A stretch of 64,000 bases of DNA, taken from positions 1,724,783-1,788,782 of the forward strand of contig PCDI01000004.1 of NCBI GenBank assembly GCA_002778195.1. The letters are read 5' to 3'. The notes below the pieces were generated by a model that saw only the letters and a list, made by a program, of their open reading frames with translations, did no database searches and was not told the origin of the DNA. Below are positions 33,661 through 45,019 of the stretch, piece by piece; the stretch's first letter is position 1; every line of letters begins with the position of its first letter. The stretch comes from Raffaelea ambrosiae (lineage: Eukaryota; Ascomycota; Sordariomycetes; Ophiostomatales; Ophiostomataceae). The position numbers and the translations under genes are program-made.

Positions 33661-34380
33661 ATCCCCCACTCTCTCGCGCGTTCCTAGCTGCGCAAACGAG
33701 GCTAAGAAGCGAGGAGATCACACCATGGTCTGACAGGACCAGCGCGGAAAATAAGCAATCCCTTCAAGAGCCTGCCTGTACCTCAATCGAGTCTCTGGAT
33801 AAGACACAAAGAAGAAAACAAAAAGAGGAGAGAAGGAAGGGCTTGTGGGAGATCGCGTCGATCTATGGGGTCGTACTTGGGCGCGAGCAGACAAAGTCGC
33901 CAGCAAATTGGGGTTTTGATGCCAGGACTAATTAGCAAGCGTCCTACTTGGTTCCCCTAATTGCCCCCATTCTGCAATATTGGTTCTTTTGTTGCTTTCC
34001 GGGGTCTGCGGCGTAGGCTAGAATAGGAATCGGCCAGTCCTCCTTCGCTCGACTATTTCGACGGAGCATGCAGCTCGAGGTGCGCAGAGTCGCTTTATTC
34101 ACTCGCACACACGAACCTGGGTGTCGGTGGTATGCGTTTCCCTTTTGGCTCACCCGATTCCTCAGCCGATTGTCCCTTGGGACCAGCGAGGCACGAGTAG
34201 TTACTAGTCGCTATGCATGTACAAAGTAAGATATCTCACAGAAGCAAGCTGGGCAGGCCGGCGACTGTCGCAGGCGCCCCTGGATGGCCAGACTTCGTAT
34301 TTATCCCTCCCGGGAATCCAAGTTGCCCAAATCGCGCAGAGGTCGCCTACCAGATCGCGGTCCAGCCACCACATAACTGA

Positions 34381-34400
34381 CTACTCGTACATACGAGTAG
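34381..34400. repeat. 20-bp near-perfect palindrome
   Basis: CTACTCGTA and TACGAGTAG are exact inverted repeats separated by two bases, in non-coding DNA. The same TACGAGTA core recurs in other intergenic regions of the window. Confidence 0.9.
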
Positions 34401-35587
34401 TACGCATGCCCCCATTGTCCCATTGCTTGGCGTTGCTTTGGCCGGCGGTTGGGGAATTGTTGCACGCGCCCTCGTTCGAGTCGTTTTTCCTGCGCGAAAG
34501 CCACCCCCTTGACGGTCTAGACAGAATGCGGAACCGGCAACAGCCATAGTTGTATTTACTGGACAGGCGGTCGGTCCTGCTGACTGTTTTGAGTGGCGCA
34601 CCCTACCATTTCATCGTGGTAATGCGAATTGGCAGGTCACATGCGTGTGGATTGATCAGTTCAGTTGGAACGCCTCCTGTCCTCTCTCAAATCATCTGGC
34701 CGTCTGGCCGTCCTTTGTGGACAGTGTGTCCCGGTTCTCTTTGTTTTTTCTCCTTTTTTCTCCTTTCTTGTTCTTTTTCCGTTTCTCTGTCTGGGTCGTT
34801 CGATCTTTCTGTTTTCTGCTTTTTCCTTTTTTTTTCTACCCGCCTCTGCCTCCCTTCCCGAACGAGACACCCCTTACTTGACCTGTTGGTCGCTCTTTCC
34901 CGCTTGACCTCTGCCCGTCCCGGCGGTCCCATTCCGACCAGCAGATATTAATAAGACATCGTGCTTCATTTGGCAAATTTGCCAGTGCCTTTTTCCAGAT
35001 CCCCGAGGACAAGAAACAAAGAATCAAGCCACAGCAGGCTTGCCAGCAGGCTTACAACTCCCAAGAAGAAGAAAAAGGCCAGAATAGACGACATAAAAAC
35101 GGCAACCGACTTCCCCAACAAGCCGGTCACTCCCGCACAACAGTGCCCAGGCCTAAGCCAGAGCCCTTGAAGACACTGTCTCTTGGGGCATACTTTGCGG
35201 GGCTTTGTGTATGTGTTCGCCCAATCTTGTCCCTGAAGCCAATTTGCGAAAGGGACGGACTGGAAGCTAGTCCACGCCAACTCCAATACACGAGACCACA
35301 GCAAGCCATCTTCTCCAGCATAATCTACAACGCCAAAACGCAAAGAGAACGCCGGGAAAACAGCACGCGGATAAACACGCCGCATATATACAGTGTGTCC
35401 TGGCCTAGCACTATCTTTCCCATCCCTTCCTTCTCTCTTGTTGCCAGCCAGCCATATCTTGTCCAGACGACTCTTCCTTACCGGGAGCTGTGTTTGTGCA
35501 GATTCCGCCGACTGTCCTTACGGCCTCTAAGCCGGCGTGGTCCTGCATTGGATGTTCTAGAAGTCCAGGCGCTGGACAACTGCAGCC

Positions 35588-36925
35588 ATGCGCTACAACA
35601 GCAGGTATTCGGCGTCGGCCATCGACATTGGCGTCGGCCCGAAGAGAAAATCGGCAAATGGTCCGTTGCTGTCGTCTTTCAACGGCAATGCAGCAGCAGT
35701 GCCGCCATCAGCACGGCCCATGTCATTGGCGCTGTCATTCAACAAAGCCGGGTCGCAGAGGCGACCCAAGACGCGCGCGCCCAGGCCGCGCGACGATGCG
35801 CTCGACGCAGACGACCTGGCGCGCCGTCTCCAGGTAGTTCTGTCCCAGCAGCAGCGGCGAGAAGCTGCCGAAGAGAGGAATGCCGACAAGAAAAAGAGAT
35901 GGTCAACCTTGACAGGCAAGGGCATACCGACCATGTCCTCCTCCTCTTCGCGGAAAGAGGCCCCACCTCCAGTACCACCTTTGCCCTCAGAGAGTCCTGT
36001 GGCGCACACAGCACCAGCACCAGCACAACCAGCAGCAGCAGTAGCAGCAGCAGCACTTTCGCAGACGCAGAGCCACCACCGCAGCCGGTCGCCGTCACTC
36101 AGGCGGCCGTCCTCTACCAAATTGCTCAGGCGCAAGTCCAAGATCTTCACCGAGCCTGTCGCCATGGTGGCAAAGCGCCTGAGCATCGCCACCACCAAGA
36201 GCGCCAAAGTCGCCAGCCACAATGACCAGGCCGTCTCCGACGACAGCAGCAACCACGACGACAGCGACACTTTGCGCATGAGGAGACCTTCCTCGGGGGC
36301 ATATGTGCCGCAGCAGGCGGCGCGGCAATTCGCCGAGACGACCACGGCCGCCGGCATGCGCCGCTCGATGATCATTGAGCAGCAGCGCAAGCGGGCCAAC
36401 AACATGCCCGAGACAGAAGCGGAGTCCTACCTGACCGTCGTCGCCACCATGACCGACGTCGCACCAGAGGCAGAAGGCACACCGGAGGCAGCATTGCGGC
36501 AATTAGAGGGCGACGGCCGCACAGCTCCAGCCGAGACAAGCGTGAATGGAGACAAGGAAAAGCAGCTGTTGGGCATTTTGCAGAAGCAGCGCGAGCAGAT
36601 GGAGCAGCTGGACGCCAAACTGAAACCACTTCTGTCCCCAGAACTTCCAACAAAACAGGAGGGGCAAGGCAAGCGCGATAGCAAACTTGAAAACAGACAT
36701 GACAGCAAACACGACAGCAAGCATGAGAGCAAGCATGAGAGCAAGCATGAGAACAGGCACAGCAGCAAAGCGGAGCGGAAGTCCTCACAGCGGCGAGACA
36801 AGCCGCAGCAGCAGCCGCGCGATGGCGGCAAGAACAAAGACCTGCCGCCCATGCCGACAATCAACGGCGTGTACGTGGCCACGCACGCCTTTGAGGACGC
36901 CATGAGCTACCGCAGCAGCGCCACC

Positions 36926-36963
<38 letters not shown>

Positions 36964-37582
36964 AGCCAACCAACGCGCTTCGTCTGGCGCGTTCAGCAAC
37001 GACGACCCCTTTCCGGACTTTGGCCACGATGCCCTTGTTGACTCGTTTGACCTGATCCACACCATGAACAGCAGCAACAGCAACAGCAACAACGACCAGG
37101 TCCGGCGCATGAACAGCCGGAACGTCGTTCTCCACGGCGGTGCTGCTGGCGCAGGCAGTGCCGACGTCATGGCCGTGTTCGACGAGCCCCAGTCGCCGGT
37201 GGCTGTGGACCCGATGACACTGCGGGACCGGCGTGCCGACTGGACACAGCGGGACGAGGCGGCTGCCGCCGAAGCCGCTGCAGCCGCTGCCGCTGCTGCC
37301 GTGCCGCCGTTGAAGCACCAGCGGACATTTGAGAAGCTGCGGTCCAAGTCGATGTGGGGACTGCGCAGCCGGTACAAGCAGTCGCGGGACGACAACGCGT
37401 TTGAGGTGCCGTCATCGCCAGAGAAGGCGACCACGTCGCCGCGGTCGCTGCCCATCTCCTTTGGCTCGACCTTCCATCGGTCAAGTCAACCGAGCCATGC
37501 GAGCCAGCCGAGCCAGCCGAGCCACTCAAAGACGCTCAAGTCGGCTAAGAGCCGGTTCTTTGGCTTTTTCAAGCAGCATTGA
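35588..37582 (+). CDS. Low-complexity basic protein, unknown
   Basis: A single exon of 664 residues, start context GCAGCCATGCGC. It is mostly disordered in appearance: an N-terminal basic region, a helical block (DDALDADDLARRLQVVLSQ), a Pro/Ala/Ser stretch, an Arg/Ser-rich block (SRSPSLRRPSS), a possible short coiled coil near residues 325-345 (LLGILQKQREQMEQL), a 4-residue His-Asp/Glu-Ser-Lys repeat, poly-Gln (about 450-460), poly-Ala, and a short basic C-terminus, KSAKSRFFGFFKQH. The end motifs (KLRSKSMWGLRSRY and RFFGFFK) look conserved and could be binding sites. I do not recognise the family; it is likely filamentous-fungus-specific. No transmembrane segment. Confidence 0.65.
36691..36765 (+). 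repeat. 12-bp coding minisatellite, H(D/E)SK
   Basis: Tandem 12-bp units code for His-Asp-Ser-Lys or His-Glu-Ser-Lys in the 664-residue protein gene. Confidence 0.85.
36928..36962 (+). repeat. CAG microsatellite coding poly-Gln
   Basis: Eleven or so consecutive CAG codons in the 664-residue protein gene. Confidence 0.88.
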
Positions 37583-38653
37583 GAGCAGAAGAGAACAAGA
37601 AAGGACACATTATATCCCTCGTTGTGTCTTTTGTCTTTTTTGTTTTTTGTTTTCCTTTTTTTTTCTTATTAAAAAAAAGACAAAACTTTCTTCGTTGTCC
37701 CAGTTAACCTTTTTTCTTTTTTCTTCATTTCCTTGTTTTTTTAATAGTCGGACCTTCCCCCCCTGGATGCGCAAGCCATGCTATTTTTTTTCACTTTTTT
37801 CTTCTTCTCTCTCTCTCTCTCTAGCATTTTGGTCACTCTCTCCGTTGGCCCCCAACTGAACAGGATTTCCTGCTTAAGGGTAATAAGGAAGGACTCGGGT
37901 TTGGGGTGTTGGGATAAACGAACAGATAATGATAATGTATAACCTTGTCGATGCCACGTTAGCAGGCTCCAGAAAGGGTGCGACATGCCAGGTGACCGAT
38001 TTTGGTTTGTAATTTTTGTTTGACCTGTTTCTCAGATTGCCGGCCTGTTGCAAGGGTCATTTAAAGACGTTCAGGGATCTTCGTCCAGTTCCCTGGCGGC
38101 GATCAGGTTCCAGCGCCGATCGGTTGGTCTTGGCTGGCCTTGTCGATCCATTTTGCCTCCCCAAAAAAAGGCAACAAACCACTTTCATGTATTTGAACAC
38201 CAATCAATCACCACCTCGGAAAGACAACAGAGAGGTCTGTCAGCTACATATATGCGCTCCGGTAAGATTACACGTATCCGCCGGCCCAGCCACAAAAGTC
38301 GGAACTAGTTCCATTGCAGGACTGCGGCTGGAATCCTGCATCACGAAACGTGACAACACAGATACCGGGGGTGGATGGCGGACCGTTGTTGTCTGCTTTA
38401 CTGGCCAGAGATAACAGCGAAAGACATGTGCACATCTGTCATGTGTCGTCGAACCCATTGTTATTTTTTTTCTAACCCTTTTTTTCTCCTTATCGTATAA
38501 CTAATTATCACAGTCTATCGCCAATGCCTTGACTGCGAATGCCCTCCGGCCCCTATCCCTACCCTAAAAATAAAACCCTTGACAAAAAAAAAATACATGG
38601 TGTGCTTTCTAGCCTTCAATCAACCGCTGGTTTGATTTCCCACTGATCGTTAA
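37583..38653. other. Convergent intergenic region
   Basis: About 1.07 kb between the 664-residue protein gene (+) and PMT4 (-). It is T-rich with a CT run at 37805-37824 and several A/T homopolymers. No gene or RNA is recognised. Confidence 0.5.
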
Positions 38654-41467
38654 TTAATCGCTGATTCTCCACTGGTCGAACCACTTCATGTAGCTGTATT
38701 GGGCACTGGGACCCGTCATGCCCCAGCAGATCGGGATAAAGTAGATGTAGAGGCCAATGACAGTGGCATACAGAATGCCGTAGGCGCCGAACTGGATAAC
38801 CGCGCTACGGTTCCGGAGGAACCAGTCTGCCAGGAAGCCAAAAGTGAGAATAGCAAAGTAGAGTGCTGGGTAGTAGTGGTGGACGTAGGTGACACGCGCC
38901 ATGATGATGAACGGAAGGTAGTGGAGGAACCATCCGATGAGCGGGTAGACTCCAGCGTAGTGGATGTGGTCGATGTCGTTCTGGGAGAGCTCCTTGAATC
39001 CACGCTGCCACCGGATGCTGTACCAGGCGACCAAAGCAACAAACACGCCCAGAGACGCGGTGGAGCCCCAGTAAACGACCGGGTTGCCCAGGAGGAAGTA
39101 CTTGACGATCTTATCGTCCCAGCCACACATTCTCAGGCCGACGTTCAAAATAGGCCACTGCCACCACTGCGAAGCGAGATCGTCCTGCTTATCGGGATCC
39201 GGAACGAGAGCGTTGTTGCTGGTCATCATGGCAACGTTGAGGTGGACAAAGTCACGGAGGAAAGGCGACTTGTATACACCGGGGTTGCCCTCGGGGACTG
39301 TGACGTGTTAGCAGCTTTTTGGGGAGCGCAGAGAGACCGAGAAGATTGCCCAGGGCAGAAAGAAGGGGGCAAATGAAAAAAAAAATGAGCTTACGCTTCT
39401 CGTTGAAGTGAGCCTCGATGTTCCAGTGTGTGTACGTGTCACGCGGGTTGGCGTCCTTGGCGCAAGTGACTTCGATTTGTCGGAAACCCCATTGGGGCAG
39501 GTTGACGTTGCCGGCGCGCAGGTAGCAGCCCATGATCTCGTGCTTCAGGCGGAATGAGGTGGTCAGGGTGCGGATCTTGCTGTGGTCCTTGGAGGCGACG
39601 TCGTCCAGAACCTCAATTCTCCAGTAGTCCTTGGCATCACCGACGGTCAGGTTGCCATAGCAAGACACCTCCTTTTCGGCCTTGGTGACGGGGGCGGCAA
39701 TTTCGTGGGAGTGCAGGTTGCGGCCGGTCTGGGCGTGGATGAGGCGGATCAAATCGTTGTCGCCAATAAAGCGCGGCTCTTCCTCGTTGTCAAGCGGAGC
39801 CTCCTCGCGGGTAGGGTAGAAGAACCACTCATTGTTTGCGTCCTTATGGTGATAGCAGGTAACCTGCTGCTGGCTCGAGCCCTCCGGGTAGGTTCTGGCG
39901 AAGAGAGAGATGTCAGCGTTGTTACACGTACAGAGTTGACGCTTCGAGGTCAAGAAAAAGTATCGTACTGGACGTGGGAATGGAGCAGACCGCCTCCATA
40001 GCCCATGTTCTTCAGGGTTACCCGGGAACCGAGAGCAACCTCAAGAGGGCTGCCCTTCCCAACCTCAGTGCCCTCCAGGTTCGCCTGGAAGAGCGAGCTC
40101 ATCTGGGCATCGCCGGGGCCGGTGTGGGTAAGGACAGCAAAGTGGATGGCGAAGCTGAGCAGGTAGACGAGGAAGGGCAGAATAATAAGACCAACCACTC
40201 GTGCAGCGACATGGGCGGCAAGCTCAGGCTGTTTTTTGTTAGTTCTCTCTCTCTCTCTCTCTCTCTCCTACTTATTCCAAAAACAAAAAAAGGGATACAC
40301 GAACCGGCTTGATCTTCAGGTTGCCAAACTTGTTCCACAGATCCTCAGCCGTGTACAGACCAACCATGGCAGTGACAAACAGGCCGACAAGCTTGACACT
40401 GGTCACGCAGCCAATGCTCAGGCCAGTCATGAACAGCCAGAAGAACCACTCGGGCTCGAAACTCTGCTTCTGCAGCTTGTGGAATTTGGCCCAGCACAGA
40501 ACCGTGGAAACAGTGCCGCAGAGCAGCATCGAGTCCAGGAGGATGAAACCTAAGAGCATGTAAGTCGGGGTTGTTCATGGCTGGCAAAAGGAAGGGGACG
40601 TCGCAATGGTAAGAGAAGCATACGGGAGATCGTGGTGTAGCTGTTCTCGCAGAGGACCATCAACGTGACGAACCAGACAGCGGGACGAGAGAAGTCGAGC
40701 GTGCGGGCAGTAAAGCTAAGAGAGTCCAGCTGTCAGCATCGGGCCCAATGCCAAGAAGCCCACTCAAACACAGTGGGACAAAACCCAAGCAATCAAACAA
40801 GCAGACTAGTGAGGGGAGCCCATACTATGCCATAGGAACCGTCACGACACCGAACATGGCATTAAAGGCACGCATGGTCCAGAAGTCGATCTCGGGCGGG
40901 TAGGCATCGCCGGACTTGAACTCGAAGGTGCCATTGTAGCCAGCGATGTAACCCGAGAGGCCCACTAGGAGCTTGCCCAGGGGAGGGTGGACGTCAAAGT
41001 AGAAAGTATGTTGGAGGTAGTGCGAGCCGAACTTTCCGAAACTGCAGAGAGAGAAGACAGGCGTTAGATTGACGAGGGGAGGACAGAAAAACGCGTCGGT
41101 TTGACGGAGAAGGGACAGGAAGAGACGGAAAGAAGCCATGACGCGTCCGGCTGACGAGAGCCAGAACGCGTCAGGTCAGCGTCAGGTCAGAAACTTACTG
41201 TGCTTCATCCCAGGTGACGATGTTGGAGAGGCCAATCTTGTAGAGACGTGTGAACAGAGCAATGGCCGTGAAGATGATGGGTGCAATGACAACCTCCCAC
41301 GAGGCAAGGACCTGCAGAGCAGACACCTTCTTGGTGGCCACCTTCGCCTCGTCAGGCTCGACCAGGGGCGCCGCGTCAGGCTCGGCGGCAGTCCGGCGGC
41401 GGACGCTGTCAGAGTTGGTTGGCTGCGCGCCAGACGTCGTGGCAGACGGTACAGCCATCGTGGTCAT
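38654..41467 (-). CDS. PMT4: Dolichyl-phosphate-mannose protein O-mannosyltransferase PMT4
   Basis: Seven exons: complement(join(38654..39297, 39395..39894, 39969..40228, 40305..40549, 40624..40715, 40826..41041, 41199..41467)), 741 residues (yeast Pmt4 has 762). Phases agree at all six introns (74-157 nt). The first luminal loop has TWDEAHFGKFGS and FDVHPPLGK, including the catalytic Asp-Glu region of PMTs. Membrane spans follow through exons 2-4 (YFTARTLDFSRPAVWFVT, RFILLDSM). The MIR domains are at about residues 300-515 (GPGDAQMSSLFQANLEG, NEWFFYP). The C-terminal four-span block ends ..QYSYMKWFDQWRISD. It transfers mannose from Dol-P-Man to Ser/Thr of membrane-anchored proteins in the ER. 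The start could also be the Met at 41458. Confidence 0.93.
40242..40267 (+). repeat. (CT)n microsatellite inside a PMT4 intron
   Basis: A CT dinucleotide run lies within the 76-nt intron between PMT4 exons 4 and 5. Its length could vary without touching the coding sequence. Confidence 0.85.
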
Positions 41468-42224
41468 TGGGGATGGGGGAGATGGTATGAAGAGGTTAAT
41501 ATCTGGTGTAGGTCGTCGATTAAATTTCACTGAGTGGCTTATCTGACAATTTATACCGTGTAGCCCCTTTCACCGGAAGAAACGTGTTATCTAGTCTGAC
41601 GCGTCACACGTGACCCATCGCGTGATAAAAACGCTCCTAAATATAGCCCCTTACGTCTCTCATGAGCTACCACGTGTAATACTTTGATTCTGTGTTGATT
41701 CTGTGTTCTGGCCAGGAAAGACTTGTTGTTGCGTCCAGCGACGTGGAAACATTGTTCCTTTGTGTCTTTTACATAAAGAGCCAGCCACCACATTACTACC
41801 TCTGCGGTATTTTGAGCCCCGTGAACTCCCCACACAGACATCCAGTTCCGCCTTTGTCGGTTTCCTCCTGGCCCACGCCTTCGGCGTCCTGCACGTCGCC
41901 GCCAGAGGCAGCGGTTGTTGTTTTGTGCTTTCCTGTCTACTTGTACTTGTGTTCTCTTCCCACAAAAAAACCCCAAGTATCGTGTAGAACTCAAGTCAAC
42001 TTACGTCTAGTTGGTCGACGCAACGGGCCTCCCTCACATCCACAATTTGCCCAGGGGTATGAAGAAAAAAGAAAGATCCTTTCGATTTGACGAGACTCTG
42101 GGAATTAACGCTGGTCTGGTTCCCGCCCTCGCAGAGTAGCTCGTGTAATTGGTGTCTGCTTGTTTGGTTTGGTTCGTTGGGTTCAGCTGTATCTCTTTCG
42201 GTATCAAGCTCTACGGGGAGGAGC
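41468..42224. other. Intergenic region, Rab4 gene 3' end to PMT4 promoter
   Basis: About 760 bp. The part next to 41467 should be the PMT4 promoter and the part next to 42224 the 3' flank of the Rab gene. Two ACGTGT/CACGTG-like elements (near 41606 and 41671) are seen, which is weak evidence of a bHLH-type site. Confidence 0.4.
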
Positions 42225-43085
42225 TCAACAGCAGCTGCTGCCACGCGCGGCGTTCGCATCCAGCTTCAGCGCCCGCCCGTGACCGGCTGAGGCGGCGGCA
42301 GTGGCGGCGGTGGCACCAGGTCCCTTGACTCCGGACCGTCGGTCGTTCAAGTCGTACCGGCCAGCCTTGATGTTCTGGTAGATCCGGTCGGCCACCCGCA
42401 GGAAAGCGTGCTCCACGTTCTCGCCGCTCTTGGCGCTCGTCTCCACGTATTCTAGAACGCCGTTGCGTCGTGCCCAATCCTGAGCCTCTTCGCGGGTAAC
42501 CTGTCGCTTGTTCTCCTCGCCGTCTTGGGTGAGGTCGGCCTTGTTGCCGACCAGCACGACCACAATGTCCGGGTCGGCGATCTGGCGGAGGTCATCGAGC
42601 CAGTCCTTGACATGGAGAAACGTCTGTTTGCGGGAGAGGTCGAAGACGAGGAGAGCGCCGGAGGCACCGCGGAAGTAGGAGCGCGTGACAGACTTGTACG
42701 TCTCCTGGCCGGCGGTGTCCCAGAGGGAGAGCTTCATGTGTTTCTGCGGGGCGACCGACTGGCGCAGCGGCGGCTTGGGGAGGCCATTTGCAGGAGAGGC
42801 GGCAGCCACGTCGGCTGTTGCTGTTGGTGGCGGCGACGACAGCGAAGAGGGGTCGTTGGATGTGTCGGCTGGTAATGAGCTCTTTGGCGGAAAGATTGCG
42901 CGGCTGTGTGGCGGCCCAACCGGGACGATGCGGCTGCCAAACTCAACGCCGATGGTGACGTCGTGGTGGGCGACAAAGCGGCCCTCGCACAGGCGGATGG
43001 TCAAGCTGCTCTTGCCGCAGCCAGAGTCGCCGATGCACACGAGCTTTGCGATGTAGTCCCACGAGGGCGGAGGGGTCGACGACAT
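42225..43085 (-). CDS. rab4: Rab4/Ypt4-type small GTPase with a long insertion
   Basis: A single exon of 286 residues (typical Rabs have 200-220). P-loop GDSGCGKSS (19-27), effector region HHDVTIGVEFG (40-50), DTAGQE (123-128), NKAD (181-184), ETSAK, and a terminal Cys-Cys for double geranylgeranylation. The sequence DYIAKLVCIGDSGCGKSSLT and the group of changes around GVEFGSR fit the Rab4/Ypt4 subfamily, which acts in endosomal recycling. Between strands beta-2 and beta-3 there is a Ser/Pro/Ala-rich insert of about 55 residues (about 58-115) that no standard Rab has; I recall related filamentous fungi carrying something similar. All nucleotide-binding motifs are intact, so it should be active. 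Confidence 0.87.
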   Translation of the reverse strand: MSSTPPPSWDYIAKLVCIGDSGCGKSSLTIRLCEGRFVAHHDVTIGVEFGSRIVPVGPPHSRAIFPPKSSLPADTSNDPSSLSSPPPTATADVAAASPANGLPKPPLRQSVAPQKHMKLSLWDTAGQETYKSVTRSYFRGASGALLVFDLSRKQTFLHVKDWLDDLRQIADPDIVVVLVGNKADLTQDGEENKRQVTREEAQDWARRNGVLEYVETSAKSGENVEHAFLRVADRIYQNIKAGRYDLNDRRSGVKGPGATAATAAASAGHGRALKLDANAARGSSCC

Positions 43086-45019
43086 GAGGGAGGAAGAGGA
43101 GCGTGGGCGACGAGGAGGAGGAGGAGGAGAAGAAAAAAAGGGGGGAGGGGGAGATGTGAATGAGCGGAAGTCAAGAACAGACGTGTGCGCAGGTCGTGTC
43201 GTACGTCGTAACTAGTCGTCACAGCGGAGGATCGTGAAGGCGTAAAGGCCGAGGCAAATGCAAGAGAGCACAAGAACAAGGCCGCAAACAATCGCAACAC
43301 AAACTATGCAGCAGCAGATAAGGCAAAAAGGAGAGTGAGCACAAGGCGGTCAGGCACACATGCGCACATGGGAATATAAAAACACGCGAGCAAATGCAGT
43401 TGGCGGGAGTGTGGGAAGCTAAGAACCAGGGAGATGAAGAAGCTGGGCAAGCAGTGGGCGGGACGGTGTACACCAGATAGGCAAACTGGCGGACCCTGCC
43501 AGATTGGGGATGCGATCGGCCACCAGTGGGAAAGCCACCCATGTCCGTCTGTGCTGGGGCCTCACGGGACCTGGCAGAAGGGGGACCCATGGTGCTTTCG
43601 GGGCCCCTTCCTGGTGGGTGGGCATGCGGTGCAGTGGGGTCGGGCAAGCTCCAGAGAGAGCAGCAGTGCGCCAGGCACTACCACGGCTCAGGCGCCTGAC
43701 CAGTTTGGCTGGCCAGTGTTTCTGGTCACTTTGATCCACGGACGGCCGGTGCCCAATGGATTTCTTTGTTTTGGCAGCAGAGTGACCCTTTTATCGCTCG
43801 AATGCCAACGCATGACAAGAGAGGCTTATAGCATGACAGGATGCGGGATGCCTGCTGGGTGTTCAGCGAAGGACCACCGTGGACGTGGAGAGGCGTCCCA
43901 GAAGGCGTCCGACACGATATAGTCCAATAAAGCGCAAGCAGATGAGCGGAATGCGGAAAGAGCGATTTGTTCCAGTCAGCCAGAGCTCATTGGCATGCTC
44001 GATTTACTAAGCTGTCAACCTGGCTCAGCAGCGCATGCGCACCCCAGTATCTACTGTAGTATGTATTAATCGGCCATCGCTCGGTGGTGGGGACCTGCAC
44101 AGGCGGCGGTTCCACCACGGAAGCAGAAGGAGCGACCCAGAACGCAAGCTTCACATGCAGGCGGTCAGCAGCGCTGCTGCTGCCTTTTCCGTGCCGCTTC
44201 AGGCAAGCACTGGACGGACAGGGGTTCCTCGTACGGTGTAGTTAGTTACCTTCCCGACGACAGGCAGCACAGAAGCTTCATTTTTTCGTCGTTCTTTCCG
44301 TCCTTTCCGTTCTTTCTGTTCTTTGTATCCACAATCTGTCTTGATTTGTCTTTCTTGCTCGTCTTCGCTGCTTTCAGATATGCGCCACTTCTATCTGATC
44401 AAATAGAAAAAAACAAAAAAGCACTCAAATCGAACCCGAACAGACGCTCGGCATTCGTTATCGCGGCCAGGCCAGCCAACAACGCCTCTGCAGCGCCTAC
44501 GAGTAGGCTGCCTCCACTTCCGTCATCGCTTGCCCTATTCTGCCTATCTTCCCCCCTGGCGCCCGCCCGGAGACGTCCTACAGCAGCTCTCTACGCATTC
44601 TTACTACGCTGCCTATCCGTCTAAGCCTTTTATTGCTACTGTCCGCCCTGTCTCTGTTGCCGCCCCGCCACGCTGCATCACCCGTCATCTATCGGCAGAC
44701 AGAGTCATCCACACCGCAGGTCTCGTGCTACTCCTGGTTCTGCCGCTATATTCCTGGCGCTTGCCTGAACCTCGACCTCCTCTGCCTGACCCCCAACGCA
44801 GCCCTGCCACCGTTCAACTCGGGCGACAGCAACCCACGGCAAACACCCGTACTCGAGCAAACCGCACACAGACGCACGCAAACAAGAACAAACACGCAAG
44901 AAATTTCGACCCCAAACCTAAAACGACCTTCGTTTCTGCAAGTTCACCGCCCAGCACGACAGGACGATAACGCCGTCTAGTCTCGCTATCGCGGCTGCTT
45001 GTGGGGGAGGACATCGAAG
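43086..45019. promoter_or_regulatory. Divergent intergenic region Rab4 / CTL gene
   Basis: About 1.9 kb holding both promoters. The right third (44345-45015) is pyrimidine-rich on the plus strand and probably the CTL 5' leader; its 147-codon frame (44530-44970) ends before the start codon and has no domain. A palindrome GCCTACGAGTAGGC with TACGAGTA core is at 44495-44508. Confidence 0.45.

Larger units (their letters stand above)
32588..35587. other. Long divergent intergenic region
   Basis: About 3 kb between the HIT gene (-) and the 664-residue protein gene (+). It includes T-runs (33000-33029), a possible 32-codon plus-strand start at 33562 (listed separately), a near-perfect palindrome at 34381-34400, and a pyrimidine-rich part at 34740-34920. 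Nothing else is recognised. Confidence 0.45.

Noticed and set aside
44530..44970. 147-codon frame just upstream of the CTL gene
   Set aside because: It ends before the CTL start, has no domain, and lies in the pyrimidine-rich leader.
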